Part shown: piece after piece, positions 1-8,334 of the stretch
Position numbering within the stretch: the stretch's first letter is position 1
How the letters are laid out: each line of letters starts with the position of its first letter
Source of the DNA: Gloeocapsopsis sp. IPPAS B-1203
GTDB lineage: Bacteria; Cyanobacteriota; Cyanobacteriia; Cyanobacteriales; Chroococcidiopsidaceae
Assembly: GCF_002749975.1 (NCBI RefSeq)
Contig: NZ_PEIG01000004.1
Span: forward strand, 186,001-250,000
Direction: 5' to 3'
Length of the DNA: 64,000 nt
Notes under the pieces: model-generated
Database searches by the model: none
What the model was told of the DNA's origin: nothing
Seen by the model: the letters and a program-made list of their open reading frames with translations, nothing else
Program-made: the position numbers and the translations under genes

Positions 1-1
1 A

Positions 2-964
2 GGTTATCACACTCGCGATTTGATCGAAGCTGCAGAAGCAGGTAAAGTGGATACTCTGATTTGCGTTGGTGGTAATCTCTACGGTGCTAATCCTGACTCG
101 ACACAAGCAAAACGCGCTTTGGGTAACATCGACACGATTATTTATCTTGCGACGAAACCTAATATTGGACACTTTCACGGACTAGCAAAAACTAACACAA
201 TTATTATTCCTGTCCTCAATCGTTTTGAAAACCCACACAAAACCACAGTTGAATCAGGTAATAACTTTGTCAGACTTAATGATGAAGGTAAAACGCATTT
301 AAAAGATGCCGATCTGATTTCAGAAGTGGAATTTTTAACAGAACTAGCACATCGATTACTAGGCGACTATCCTGTTGAGTGGCGCAAGCTGCAAGATACT
401 CGCTATGTACGGCAATTGATTGCAAAAACCATTCCAGGGTATGAAAAAATCGGGACTATCGATGACACCAAAGAAGAATTTACCATCTCTGGGCGCATTG
501 TCACCGAACCTCACTTTAAAACCCCATCAGGAAAGGCACAGATGTTTGCAACACCTCTCCCTTATCTCACCCTACCTGAAGCCAAAGATTTTGCCAAAGA
601 TTTTAGTATTGAAGCTGTTAATAGTCTCGTTCTCGCTTTAATGACTGGGCGTAGCTACTCGCAACACAACACCGTTGTCTATAAAATTGGCGATCGCTAT
701 CGTGGAATGCCTCATCGCCACTGCATTCTGATGAACCGCAGCGATGCTGAAAAAATAAATTTGGCACAAGGCGATCGCGTCACTGTACAAGGTGATGCTG
801 GAAAATTAGACAACATAGAAGTCATTTACGGTGCAGTGCGAGAAGGTGCAGCGTTGATGTTTTATCCAGAAGTCAACGTCATCTTTAAGGCAAGAACTGA
901 AACGCGATCTGGGACACCTGCTTATAAGCGAGTACCAGTATTAGTTTATAACAATCAGAAATAA
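2..964 (+). CDS. Molybdopterin oxidoreductase alpha subunit (FdhF/YdeP-like), C-terminal part
   Basis: This is the C-terminal end of a large molybdopterin (bis-MGD) oxidoreductase, cut by the window edge. The frame is open back to base 2, so the TTG near base 20 is not the true start. About 320 residues are visible. They include the family's 'GGNLYGANPD' segment, where the enzyme fold binds the cofactor, and the C-terminal MGD-binding beta-barrel ('GRSYSQHNTVVYK' and 'LAQGDRVTVQGDAG'). The visible part agrees with the 'oxidoreductase alpha (molybdopterin) subunit' family (YdeP/FdhF-like), whose substrate is often unknown; formate is one possibility. The Fe-S-binding N-terminus lies outside the window. 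Two small genes follow in the same direction after 28 bases and probably share its transcript. Confidence 0.85.
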   Translation, partial: GYHTRDLIEAAEAGKVDTLICVGGNLYGANPDSTQAKRALGNIDTIIYLATKPNIGHFHGLAKTNTIIIPVLNRFENPHKTTVESGNNFVRLNDEGKTHLKDADLISEVEFLTELAHRLLGDYPVEWRKLQDTRYVRQLIAKTIPGYEKIGTIDDTKEEFTISGRIVTEPHFKTPSGKAQMFATPLPYLTLPEAKDFAKDFSIEAVNSLVLALMTGRSYSQHNTVVYKIGDRYRGMPHRHCILMNRSDAEKINLAQGDRVTVQGDAGKLDNIEVIYGAVREGAALMFYPEVNVIFKARTETRSGTPAYKRVPVLVYNNQK

Positions 965-992
965 AATCATAATTGACAAGCTAATCTATACA

Positions 993-1247
993 ATGGATAT
1001 TTCTAATCTAAGTTCTGATATTGACCGCATTATTGAAATGGCATGGGAAGATCGTACGCCTTTTGAAGCGATTACTCTTCAATTTGGGCTAACAGAACAA
1101 CAAGTAATTGCCTTGATGCGGCGTGAAATGAAAGAATCGAGTTTTAAGATGTGGCGTAAGCGCGTTAGTGGACGTCAGACAAAACACCTCAAGCAACGCG
1201 GTTTTGATCGAGGACGATTTAGATCTCAAAATCAAAAGGGATCTTAG
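993..1247 (+). CDS. DUF2805 / TIGR03643 family small protein
   Basis: An 84-residue protein with an acidic, helical N-terminus ('IDRIIEMAWEDRTPFEAI') and a second helix pair with 'FGLTEQQVIALMRREM', followed by a basic tail rich in Arg, Lys and Gln ('MWRKRVSGRQTKHLKQRGFDRGRF'). This matches the TIGR03643/DUF2805 family of short bacterial proteins as I remember it. The 'GLTEQQVIALMRREM' segment looks like a small helix-turn-helix, so nucleic-acid binding is plausible but unproven. It lies 28 bases downstream of the molybdopterin oxidoreductase in the same direction. The ATG at 993 is the first in frame. Confidence 0.75.
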   Translation: MDISNLSSDIDRIIEMAWEDRTPFEAITLQFGLTEQQVIALMRREMKESSFKMWRKRVSGRQTKHLKQRGFDRGRFRSQNQKGS

Positions 1248-1278
1248 TGCAATATCAAAAATTAGAGGAAACGTAAAA

Positions 1279-1572
1279 ATGACATCAGTTGATAACGAAC
1301 GCCCTGACAACTTAATGCCAACACTATTAGAGATTCGCGACAGTGGTCAGTGTCGTACACTAGAGTTTTCTTGTGTCGTTAATACACTAAAAACGACAGG
1401 TCATGAAGATGTCGCTGTTTGGTTAGAAAATCATCAAGCAAGCTATCATGAAATCGTGACGCAAGACTTTGCGCAATGGCTCAAAGATCATTTTCCTGAC
1501 GAACCAGAATCTATCGCCCAAGACGCAGCCGCAGCCACAGGCTTAGATATGCCAGAAGATTCTTTTAGTTAA
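1279..1572 (+). CDS. Hypothetical acidic protein
   Basis: A 97-residue acidic protein of unknown function. I chose the ATG at 1279 because AGAGGAAA lies just upstream as a ribosome-binding site; the open frame continues upstream but would overlap the DUF2805 gene. It contains a 'GQCRTLEFSC' segment with two cysteines eight residues apart, then 'VAVWLENHQASYHEIVTQDFAQWLKDHFPDE', which looks helical, and an Ala/Asp-rich end. No membrane segment or signal peptide is visible. It follows the two preceding genes by 31 bases and may be a third member of that operon, possibly an accessory protein of the molybdoenzyme (inference). Confidence 0.6.
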   Translation: MTSVDNERPDNLMPTLLEIRDSGQCRTLEFSCVVNTLKTTGHEDVAVWLENHQASYHEIVTQDFAQWLKDHFPDEPESIAQDAAAATGLDMPEDSFS

Positions 1573-1696
1573 TTGCAATAGTAGGAGTTGAGCGATCTCT
1601 TTTCAATTTGCCCAAATGCGATCTACTTCAGTTGCTAAACGCAGCCCAAATAGTACATAAATTTACTGAATAATCTTCTGTGTTAGTGTGCGCTCG

Positions 1697-1735
1697 TCAA
1701 CTTTGTTTGGATAGCCCCGACTTTAGTCGCAGGGC
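1697..1735 (+). repeat. Dispersed two-hairpin (REP-like) repeat, partial copy A
   Basis: Contains 'CTTTGTTTGGATAG' followed by the perfect hairpin GCGACT-like stem 'CGACTTTAGTCG'. It is related to the fuller copies at 4136, 5292, 39025, 41472 and 55374, but the first hairpin is decayed. Confidence 0.55.
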
Positions 1736-1874
1736 ACCTTATTAAGCAATATTACTTACACACTTTAGTAATTTTGTCAATCCCCATTCATCCTAATGAT
1801 AGATGTCCAAAGCTAAAAGTAAACAATAATATACAAAAGGTTGCATCTATAGCTTTGTAGTTATTTATCGCAGT

Positions 1875-1967
1875 ATGAATAAACTTTTGAATAACAGACT
1901 TTACTTGTGGATAGGCGTAGTGTCATTTCTAGTGCTGTACTGGGTTGCAGCTAATGTATTTTTGTAA
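1875..1967 (+). CDS. Possible 30-residue single-span membrane peptide
   Basis: A 30-codon frame beginning MNKLLNNRLYLW and continuing as one hydrophobic span (about residues 9-30) with no charged residue after Arg8. The shape is like the single-helix subunits of cyanobacterial photosynthetic complexes, but the sequence does not match any such subunit I can recall. No strong ribosome-binding site is visible. It may be a chance frame. Nothing else is known from its context. Confidence 0.25.
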   Translation: MNKLLNNRLYLWIGVVSFLVLYWVAANVFL

Positions 1968-2062
1968 TCTTTGATGAGGAGATGGAAGTACTAGCCTTTT
2001 TAATGAGTACTACTGCATCTCCCAAAAATGAACTCAAGATAGCTAGCCATACGTATCATTGG

Positions 2063-3925
2063 TTAGCTATTTTCATCTTTAGTCCAAATGCGCCCATAGT
2101 TACCAGGGATAGTTATCCAAGTTTCTTCAAGTTGAGGAACATCATTCAAGTTTTCGCCGTGTAGTTCCTCACGATAACTTCCACCGATAGGAAACCAAAA
2201 CGGTACAGTTTGCGCAGTGTCTCCAAAATTCAATGCAACTAAGCTAAAAGCATTTTGTTCGTAGCGCGAGAACAGCAAAACATTTTTAGCATGATAGCGA
2301 TCAAAATGATTGTAAAAGAAATGTTCCCCTGTGCGAAACTGCGATCGCTCTCGACGAAGTTTGACTAACTTGCGTACTAAAGAAATGACACTTTTACCGA
2401 TAGGATCGTAGAAGTAATCCCAACGAACAGGACGAAACAACATCACACGCCCAAAACCTTGATCGGGGATATAGTAATTTTCGCCAAACTCTTGTCCTTG
2501 CCATAACATGGGAATACCACTCGCCGTTAGCATTCCAATCAGATACGGTTGAACTTTGTACCACAGATTGCGATCGCCTTCTTTTAATAACTCATTATCG
2601 CGGTTGATTACTCCAAAATTGCAGACAAACCGAGGATGATCGTGATTCTCAATATATTGCAGCGCTGTTTTTTCGAGAGTGTCATCATTCGTTGTGACTG
2701 TTTGAGGATAATCAATCAAACCAAAGCGAAACCCCAAATTTGTTAATTCATCACGATTACCTGAAGCAACTCCTTTAACCGCACCCAGCGTTTCATTTTG
2801 CCAAGTACAGTTGCTATAAGTTTTTGCTAAAATTTCTTGCGGTCCTTCTAATTGTTCTGCACACTGAATCAAATTAATCTTGTCGTTATTAAAAAATCTT
2901 TGCCAGTATCCGCCAGCACTTTGCTTATCTTTGATTGTTTGATAGGTATTGAACGTTAAACTTGCATAACCTACACCTGTTGCACCATCCCAATAGTTAG
3001 GAACGCAATCGTAGCGAAAACCATCTAAGTGATATGTCTCAATCCAGTGATAATTAACTGTATAAAAGAAGTCTTGAGTAAACTGACGAGTGAAATCAGT
3101 ACTTTCGCCAAAATAATCTTTAGCAAAAGTTCCCATAAAAGGATTTTCGCGATAACCTAACTGGCGATAAACATAGCTGTAAGGAAAACTATCACTAGTA
3201 TGACCATAGACTGCATCTAAAATCACCGCAATCTTTCTTTGATGTGCAGCATCGATCAACCGTTGTAAATCTTTGCGATTACCAAATCTTTCATCTACCC
3301 CAAAATAACCAATAGGTAAAAATCCCCAATCAACAGTCATCCCCACATTAGAAACTGGCATGACTTCAATACAGTTAATTCCCAAATCTGCTAGATAATC
3401 AAGTTGAGCGATCGCACCATCAATATCACCGCCAAACTCATTAATCATCAGTTCATACAGAACCAAATCCTTTAATGCAGGTGTTTTCCAGTCTTTTTCT
3501 TCTTGACTCCATTCGTAAGGACGATATCCTAACGTAAATGCAGACAGTTTCCCAACACCAAATTCTCTAGCAAAAGGATCGATAATCCAATCAATTTCAG
3601 TGCGATCGGGATGTCTCAAGCAATAGCGATAAACATACGTTCCTTCACTTCCCCAAGCTGAAATAGGAATTCTTCTTTTTGTAAATGCTTCACTTTTGAT
3701 ATCTACTTTAACTGACCAATAATCACCGTATTCTGAATCTAATGAATGTGTTAATTCAAACTCATGGGGAGGAATATCTTGGAGAAATTGATCTTTCTCG
3801 TGAATAATTTTCAACCACAGCTGATAGCCATCATTTGCAGATACCCAAGGAAGAAATAGTCCAAAATCTACAACCCCACCAGCAATTTCTCTAGCACCTA
3901 GCTTATCCAATGGTAAAAGGTTCAT
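2063..3925 (-). CDS. GH13 alpha-amylase family glycoside hydrolase
   Basis: A 620-residue alpha-glucan-acting enzyme of family GH13. I start at the ATG at 3925 (MNLLPLDKLG) because AGAGGA precedes it; the frame is open 32 codons further upstream. The N-terminal ~120 residues form a beta-sandwich like that before branching enzymes and trehalohydrolases. The four GH13 motifs are present in order: 'DAVYGHTS' (about 233), 'GFRYDCVPN' with the nucleophile Asp (about 298), 'IQCAEQLEG' with the acid/base Glu (about 352) and 'ENHDHPR' with the transition-state Asp (about 428). No signal peptide is seen, so it is probably cytosolic and acts on glycogen or maltodextrin. Exact specificity cannot be read; it could be a hydrolase or a transglycosidase. 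Confidence 0.85.
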   Translation of the reverse strand: MNLLPLDKLGAREIAGGVVDFGLFLPWVSANDGYQLWLKIIHEKDQFLQDIPPHEFELTHSLDSEYGDYWSVKVDIKSEAFTKRRIPISAWGSEGTYVYRYCLRHPDRTEIDWIIDPFAREFGVGKLSAFTLGYRPYEWSQEEKDWKTPALKDLVLYELMINEFGGDIDGAIAQLDYLADLGINCIEVMPVSNVGMTVDWGFLPIGYFGVDERFGNRKDLQRLIDAAHQRKIAVILDAVYGHTSDSFPYSYVYRQLGYRENPFMGTFAKDYFGESTDFTRQFTQDFFYTVNYHWIETYHLDGFRYDCVPNYWDGATGVGYASLTFNTYQTIKDKQSAGGYWQRFFNNDKINLIQCAEQLEGPQEILAKTYSNCTWQNETLGAVKGVASGNRDELTNLGFRFGLIDYPQTVTTNDDTLEKTALQYIENHDHPRFVCNFGVINRDNELLKEGDRNLWYKVQPYLIGMLTASGIPMLWQGQEFGENYYIPDQGFGRVMLFRPVRWDYFYDPIGKSVISLVRKLVKLRRERSQFRTGEHFFYNHFDRYHAKNVLLFSRYEQNAFSLVALNFGDTAQTVPFWFPIGGSYREELHGENLNDVPQLEETWITIPGNYGRIWTKDENS

Positions 3926-4135
3926 GACAAATCCTCTTTTCAATGCATTTTTTTGGATAAAGACAAACTTATCTACCAAATGTATATGCAGTTTTTCGGA
4001 AGATTCATTAAAGATAAGCAAATTAAATCAAGACTTTAAATCATGTCCTTCTACACAATTGTACTATTTGTAAGTAGGGTCAACTATAAACACAAAACCT
4101 ATCTTTATATATTTTTATAAGTCTTTTTTTTAGTT

Positions 4136-4187
4136 AGTCCACGGAGGTAGACTTAGGTTATTAAGCTGCGACTTTAGTCGCCAAGCT
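4136..4187 (+). repeat. Dispersed two-hairpin (REP-like) repeat, copy B
   Basis: A first imperfect hairpin (AGTCCAC...GTAGACT), a T-rich linker, then the perfect hairpin GCGACT-TT-AGTCGC, ending in CAAGC. It sits about 10 bases beyond the arsS stop codon, so in the arsS mRNA the second hairpin would come first, directly after the stop. Confidence 0.7.
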
Positions 4188-4197
4188 TCTTAAATTT

Positions 4198-5199
4198 TTA
4201 CGACTCTTCAACCAAAGCACCACCACAACTGGAACCCGAACCAGCAGTACAACCATAGCAATAAGGTGCTGTTTGAATTTCATCAATCAAATCTAAAGTT
4301 CCAGCCTCAAGTAGTTTAGTAACAGTTAATACTTCACCATTACGAGTTTTTGCAGGTAGATTCATCATCTGATTAAAGTCACAATCATAAATATTTCCTA
4401 GATAATCTACTGATAATTCATTGCGGCACATTAAATGTTCTACAGTACTTGAATTAAAATTACCTTCCAAAAACTTTAGGTATGGAGTGTAGAGTTTTTG
4501 ACGTTGTAAATAACCAGCAGTTCTACCCACGGGTAAATTTGCGATCGTAAAGAGGTGATTAAACACAATATCAAAATGTTCTTGCAAGAACATTTTATAA
4601 GTTTGTTCTAGCTTACCTTGGTCTGGAGGCAAAGAAAATTTCTCTTCACTCGCAGGTAATTGTGGATTAAAGACTAAATCCAATATCAGATTTGACTCTT
4701 TACCATATCCTTGTTGATTGAGTTTTTGTAAAGCCCGAATTGATGCATCAAACACACCAGATCCACGCATCTTATCAACATTATCTGATAAATAGCAAGG
4801 CAATGATGCTACAACACGAAGTTGGTTTTTAGCAAAAAACTCTGGTAGATCTGCAAAGCCAGGTTCAAAATAGATCGTCAAATTAGAACGAACAATGACT
4901 TCTTTTCCTGTATTTCTTGCGGCTTGCACTAATCGCTTAAACCCATAGTTCATTTCTGGTGCACCACCAGTCAAATCGACAATTTCAATTTCAGGAAAAG
5001 TCTGAATCACTTGAATTAATTGTTCGCAAACTTCAAAAGAAAGTTCTTCAGTACGTTTTGGTCCTGCTTCAACATGACAATGCGTACAAGCTAAGTTACA
5101 ACGCTTACCTAAATTAATTTGTAGTACTTTGATTTCGCTTTTAGTTAAAGATGAGCAAAGTTTTGATTGAAATGGTGTTACTGATAGTGTCTGTGTCAT
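4198..5199 (-). CDS. arsS: Arsenosugar biosynthesis radical SAM protein ArsS
   Basis: A radical S-adenosylmethionine enzyme that acts after ArsM in arsenosugar biosynthesis: it attaches the 5'-deoxyadenosyl group to dimethylarsenite, by the known role of the family. The 4Fe-4S/SAM motif CxxxCxxC is at Cys34, Cys38 and Cys41 ('KRCNLACTHCHVEAGP'), followed by the 'DLTGGAPEMN' segment that contacts SAM. The C-terminal third is the DUF3641-type domain with several cysteines ('CRNELSVDYLGNIYDCDFNQ', 'CYGCTAGSGSSCGG'), likely a second metal or cluster site. The length of 333 residues is normal. It lies 157 bases downstream of arsM in the same direction, the usual order in cyanobacteria, with repeat copies both between the genes and after this one. 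Confidence 0.93.
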   Translation of the reverse strand: MTQTLSVTPFQSKLCSSLTKSEIKVLQINLGKRCNLACTHCHVEAGPKRTEELSFEVCEQLIQVIQTFPEIEIVDLTGGAPEMNYGFKRLVQAARNTGKEVIVRSNLTIYFEPGFADLPEFFAKNQLRVVASLPCYLSDNVDKMRGSGVFDASIRALQKLNQQGYGKESNLILDLVFNPQLPASEEKFSLPPDQGKLEQTYKMFLQEHFDIVFNHLFTIANLPVGRTAGYLQRQKLYTPYLKFLEGNFNSSTVEHLMCRNELSVDYLGNIYDCDFNQMMNLPAKTRNGEVLTVTKLLEAGTLDLIDEIQTAPYCYGCTAGSGSSCGGALVEES

Positions 5200-5291
5200 G
5201 GTAAATTGTGTTGATCGCTTGGCGATTAAAATTGCAGTTATATAAACAAAGTTCAGATGGTGCGTGGACTAACTAATAATAAAATTTCTAT

Positions 5292-5345
5292 AAACCTATG
5301 AAGATAGGTTTTATTTGTGTAGCTGCGGTTTCAACTGCTAAGCTC
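5292..5345 (+). repeat. Dispersed two-hairpin (REP-like) repeat, copy C (diverged)
   Basis: The first hairpin is perfect (AACCTAT-GAAG-ATAGGTT), followed by TTTATTTGTGTAG and a decayed second hairpin ending in TAAGC. It lies 11 bases past the arsM stop codon, inside the arsM-arsS spacer. Confidence 0.6.
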
Positions 5346-5356
5346 GTTTTTATAAT

Positions 5357-6325
5357 TTAGCAACAGCCACCGCCAACATAATGCCATGTTGAGTTGGTAA
5401 TCATAACTTGTTGTTGTAATAAAGAGCCAAGTTTTGTGGCTGTTTTATCACAGACAACTGCTGGTACACCACGTTGTAAAATGTGACCATTAGCATCATC
5501 AAACATTTCTTCATGACCGCAGTATATAGCAGTTTTACCTGTAAAAATACACGCTCCATCTTGGGGAATAGGTACTTTAAAAGCTACGGAGTCGAGACTT
5601 TCTAAGAGTAGATCTGTTTCCAAATTATATGTGTCCCGATCTAATAAACGATAAGGACGACGCGCTCGAATTTCTACTTGACCAAAGCCAGCATCAACAA
5701 TTTTGTCAATATACTGTTCGTAGGTAAGTGCGCCGGATAAGCACATTGCTCGCAATCTCTCATCTTGTTGTAGATGTGTCGGTATAGGGCGAGTAGCGAT
5801 CGGATCGCTCATTTGCAATCTTCCACCAGGTTTTAATACCCGAAAAGCTTCTTTGAGTGCCTGAGAAAGGTCGTCTGGTGCAAAAATATTGAATAAACAA
5901 TTTTGGGCAACAACATCAACCGCAGCATCTGCAATAGGTAAAGCGAAAGCATCACCTTCACGAATTTCAACAAAGCTAGGATCGAACCAAGGATTCTGTT
6001 GTGCAGCAACTTCTAGATTTTGCTTCGCAGCCGATCGCATCGCTGCAACAGGTTCTACTGCAATTACACCACCAGGACGGCGGGAGAAATAGGCAAATTG
6101 TAGTGCTTCTAAACCACCACCTACACCAACATATAGTACTGTTGGTTGATTCACAAGTTCAGCTGGATGAACAGTGGTTCCACAACCATAGTTCATCTGT
6201 TGCATTTGCAATGGAATCTGAAGTCCTGGAAATTGCAAAGGACTGCTTTGAACGCAACAAAGTCCAACTTGGGGAGTTTGCGCAACTTCACTGTAAAATT
6301 GCGCTGCAGTTTCTAAATAAGTCAT
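5357..6325 (-). CDS. arsM: Arsenite S-adenosylmethionine methyltransferase ArsM
   Basis: Methylates As(III) with SAM, giving dimethylarsenite for ArsS. The SAM-binding motif I is 'VLYVGVGGGLEAL' (about 63-75), with 'GDAFALPIADAAVDVVAQN' as the acidic/adenine-binding region. Cysteines suited to arsenic binding are at Cys23-Cys24, Cys48 ('NYGCGTT'), Cys143 ('QNCLFN') and Cys195 ('AMCLSGAL'). The C-terminal ~90 residues form the extra domain of the arsenosugar-type ArsM and end in a GGGCC motif. Length (322 residues) agrees with the 'arsenosugar biosynthesis arsenite methyltransferase' subfamily. Upstream lies an inverted array of heptameric repeats. No ArsR-type operator was recognised, and no arsB or arsC is nearby, so the pair here serves methylation and arsenosugar formation rather than extrusion. 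Confidence 0.92.
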   Translation of the reverse strand: MTYLETAAQFYSEVAQTPQVGLCCVQSSPLQFPGLQIPLQMQQMNYGCGTTVHPAELVNQPTVLYVGVGGGLEALQFAYFSRRPGGVIAVEPVAAMRSAAKQNLEVAAQQNPWFDPSFVEIREGDAFALPIADAAVDVVAQNCLFNIFAPDDLSQALKEAFRVLKPGGRLQMSDPIATRPIPTHLQQDERLRAMCLSGALTYEQYIDKIVDAGFGQVEIRARRPYRLLDRDTYNLETDLLLESLDSVAFKVPIPQDGACIFTGKTAIYCGHEEMFDDANGHILQRGVPAVVCDKTATKLGSLLQQQVMITNSTWHYVGGGCC

Positions 6326-6371
6326 GCACTTTCAACTGTTCCGGCGTTTTAATTCTAGCGAGAACAGCCAC

Positions 6372-6456
6372 AACTTTAAGTTGGGTAATGGGTAATCGGT
6401 AATGGGTAATAAATAATAGATATTCTTACCAATGACCAATTACCAGTTACCAGTTA
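6372..6456. repeat. Inverted array of heptameric repeats (TGGGTAA type)
   Basis: Four heptamers of the TGGGTAA/TCGGTAA type are followed after about 20 bases by the same kind of heptamers in the opposite sense (TTACCAG/TTACCAA). The two arms can pair into a long imperfect hairpin. Short heptameric repeats of this sort are typical of cyanobacterial intergenic DNA. It fills the gap between the ABC permease stop and the arsM start. Confidence 0.75.
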
Positions 6457-6464
6457 CCAATTTC

Positions 6465-7370
6465 TTAATCCGACTCTTCACTCCAAGTCCGTAACTGTAA
6501 ATAAACCAAAACGAGTGCGACTGCTAAGAGTACCGTAGCTGCTGCTGCTGCGTAACCAAAATCAAATTGGGCAAAAGCTTCTTGGTATATATAGTAAACC
6601 AATAAATTAGTCGAATTTAAAGGACCTCCCCCTGTAACAACATAAACTTGCTCAAAACTTCGTAGGGTGAAGATAACAGTTGTAATAGTTGCAAATATCA
6701 AAGTTGGTCGCAATCCTGGTAAAGTAATATGCCAAAACTGTTGCCAAGCATTAGCCCCGTCAATTTCAGCAGCTTCATAGCGACTTGATGGAATCGCCTG
6801 TAATCCCGCCAAGAAGACAACCATATTGAAACCTAATTGCTTCCAAACGCTGAGTAAAATTAAAATGGGCATTGCCCAAACCGTACTTCCTAGCCAAGGA
6901 ATTGGTTCAATTCCAAAAGAACTTAAAAAAGCGTTAATAGGACCATTCGTTTGAAATAACCAGCGAAATCCTAATCCTGCTGCAACTAAAGAGGTAATGG
7001 AGGGAAGAAAATAGGCACTGCGGAAGAAATCTCGTAGGATAAAAGCACGGTTTAGGAGTGCGGCTAGCCCTAGAGGAATGACTAAACTAGGAATAACTGT
7101 GGCAATAGTGAAGTAGGCTGTGTTTCCCAGAACTTGCCAAAAATCAGGTGTGAGAAGTAAACGCAAGTAGTTCCTCAAACCAACCCAGCGAATACCTGCT
7201 GAGGTAAAACTACCTGTGGTAAAGCTGAGATAAAACAAGTAAGCAATTGGGTATAGCAAGAATATTCCCAAGATAATCGCTGCTGGTGCGAGAAAAACCC
7301 ACGCGGCGATCGCCTGATTGTCCAACCACGATTTACTATATCGAGGAGTGTTTATCTTCTTCCCCTGCAT
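6465..7370 (-). CDS. Sugar ABC transporter permease (MalF/UgpA type)
   Basis: A 301-residue integral membrane subunit of a carbohydrate ABC importer. A short cytosolic N-terminus is followed by six predicted membrane spans (the first at about 23-45, the last near 275-292). The cytoplasmic EAA loop that docks on the ATPase is clear: 'EAAEIDGANAWQQFWHITLPGLRP'-like (about 198-221). This places it in the MalF/UgpA half of the permease pair. No partner permease, binding protein or ATPase is adjacent in the window, so it is an orphan that probably works with subunits encoded elsewhere, which is common in cyanobacteria. Its start codon is only 3 bases from that of divergent purN. Confidence 0.87.
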   Translation of the reverse strand: MQGKKINTPRYSKSWLDNQAIAAWVFLAPAAIILGIFLLYPIAYLFYLSFTTGSFTSAGIRWVGLRNYLRLLLTPDFWQVLGNTAYFTIATVIPSLVIPLGLAALLNRAFILRDFFRSAYFLPSITSLVAAGLGFRWLFQTNGPINAFLSSFGIEPIPWLGSTVWAMPILILLSVWKQLGFNMVVFLAGLQAIPSSRYEAAEIDGANAWQQFWHITLPGLRPTLIFATITTVIFTLRSFEQVYVVTGGGPLNSTNLLVYYIYQEAFAQFDFGYAAAAATVLLAVALVLVYLQLRTWSEESD

Positions 7371-7373
7371 TCG

Positions 7374-8030
7374 ATGTCCAGTAATTTAAATCAATTTAGC
7401 CTTGATTCTACTGTGAGTCTGGTTTCTCCCTCAGTATCTCTAAGTGACATAACACTAGAAGTCCCCCTAAAACTAGGAATTCTCGCCTCTGGTAATGGGA
7501 GTAATTTTGCAGCCGTTGCTGAGGCGATCGCGCAAGGTAAACTCAATGCTCACATCCAAGTTCTCATTTACAATAACCCAGAAGCTAAAGCCGCACAACG
7601 CGCTCAAGAGCGAGGAATTCCAGCTATATTATTAAATCACCGCGTTGCCTCTAGAGAAGACTTAGATGCGCAAATTGTCAAGACTTTACGCGAATACGAT
7701 GTCGAATGGGTAATTATGGCAGGTTGGATGCGAATTGTCACCCCAGTTCTCATTAATGCTTTCCCCAATCGAATAATTAACATTCACCCTAGTTTATTAC
7801 CCAGCTTTAAAGGTGTCCGCGCAATTGAACAAGCATTAGCTGCAAAGGTAAAAATTACGGGCTGTACTGCACACTTTGTCAGTCTTGAAGTAGACAGTGG
7901 TGAGATTTTGCTGCAAGCCGCCGTGCCAATTTTACCTGATGATACCCCAGAAACGCTTCATGCGCGTATTCAAGTTCAAGAACATCGAATCTTACCGCAG
8001 GCGATCGCACTAGCTGCCTATCAATATTAA
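7374..8030 (+). CDS. purN: Phosphoribosylglycinamide formyltransferase
   Basis: Catalyses the third step of purine synthesis, formylation of GAR using 10-formyl-tetrahydrofolate. After a variable ~30-residue N-terminal extension seen in other cyanobacterial PurN proteins, the core begins at 'KLGILASGNGSNFAAVAEAI' (phosphate-binding loop). The formyl-transfer signature is present: Asn and His in 'INIHPSLLPSFKG', and the Asp of 'VDSGEILLQ'. Length is 218 residues, as expected with the extension. The start at 7374 leaves only 3 bases before the divergent permease start, so one of the two starts may be further inside or both genes use promoters within each other's coding sequence. A later ATG does not exist before the core. 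Confidence 0.93.
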   Translation: MSSNLNQFSLDSTVSLVSPSVSLSDITLEVPLKLGILASGNGSNFAAVAEAIAQGKLNAHIQVLIYNNPEAKAAQRAQERGIPAILLNHRVASREDLDAQIVKTLREYDVEWVIMAGWMRIVTPVLINAFPNRIINIHPSLLPSFKGVRAIEQALAAKVKITGCTAHFVSLEVDSGEILLQAAVPILPDDTPETLHARIQVQEHRILPQAIALAAYQY

Positions 8031-8334
8031 ATGTTGGTGTAACTTAGACTAAATTAAGCCAAAAACTCAATCCAATCAGACTAGATACTCTTTTATCTGC
8101 TCACAAGTTCCTCAAATTGTTTTCATATCATTAAAGTGTTCGCAATAATGACTCAATAGTTAGATGCTAAGCAGCAAAAGATAGCACATTCAACCTAAAG
8201 ACATACAAGACAGAAATTACATTCGCAAGAAAGTTGAAGTATCTTGCAGAACTTATCGCAGATGATCTTAAATTGCCTCAATCATAACCTATGCATCATC
8301 TACCGCTAATCTCTTAAGTCAAATAGGAGGAAAT
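8031..8334. other. Intergenic region carrying the first copy of a 75-bp repeat
   Basis: Just over 300 bases upstream of the small gene at 8335. It holds repeat copy 1 at 8099-8175. No tRNA or terminator was recognised. Confidence 0.6.
8099..8175 (+). repeat. 75-bp upstream repeat, copy 1
   Basis: Shares its first 25 bases exactly with 10907-10931 (beginning GCTCACAAGTTCCTCAAATT), then matched blocks AAAGTGTT, AATAAT and ATGCTAAGCA in the same order and spacing. It starts about 236 bases before a small cyanobacterial gene, on the same strand. Confidence 0.75.

Larger units (their letters stand above)
1573..2062. other. Intergenic region with one repeat fragment and a possible micro-ORF
   Basis: About 490 bases between convergent genes. 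It contains a partial copy of the dispersed two-hairpin repeat (1697-1735) and a 30-codon reading frame (1875-1967), each listed separately. I see no other gene, tRNA or clear terminator. Confidence 0.6.

Noticed and set aside
1875-1967. The 30-residue hydrophobic peptide as a named photosystem or cytochrome b6f subunit
   Set aside because: The sequence does not match any such subunit I can recall; only its single-span shape is similar.
1982-2164. A 60-codon plus-strand frame partly over the GH13 gene end
   Set aside because: It runs antisense into the amylase coding region and has no ribosome-binding site or recognisable sequence.
6001-6402. A 133-codon plus-strand frame across arsM
   Set aside because: It is antisense to arsM, which has full family motifs, and its composition is that of a shadow frame.
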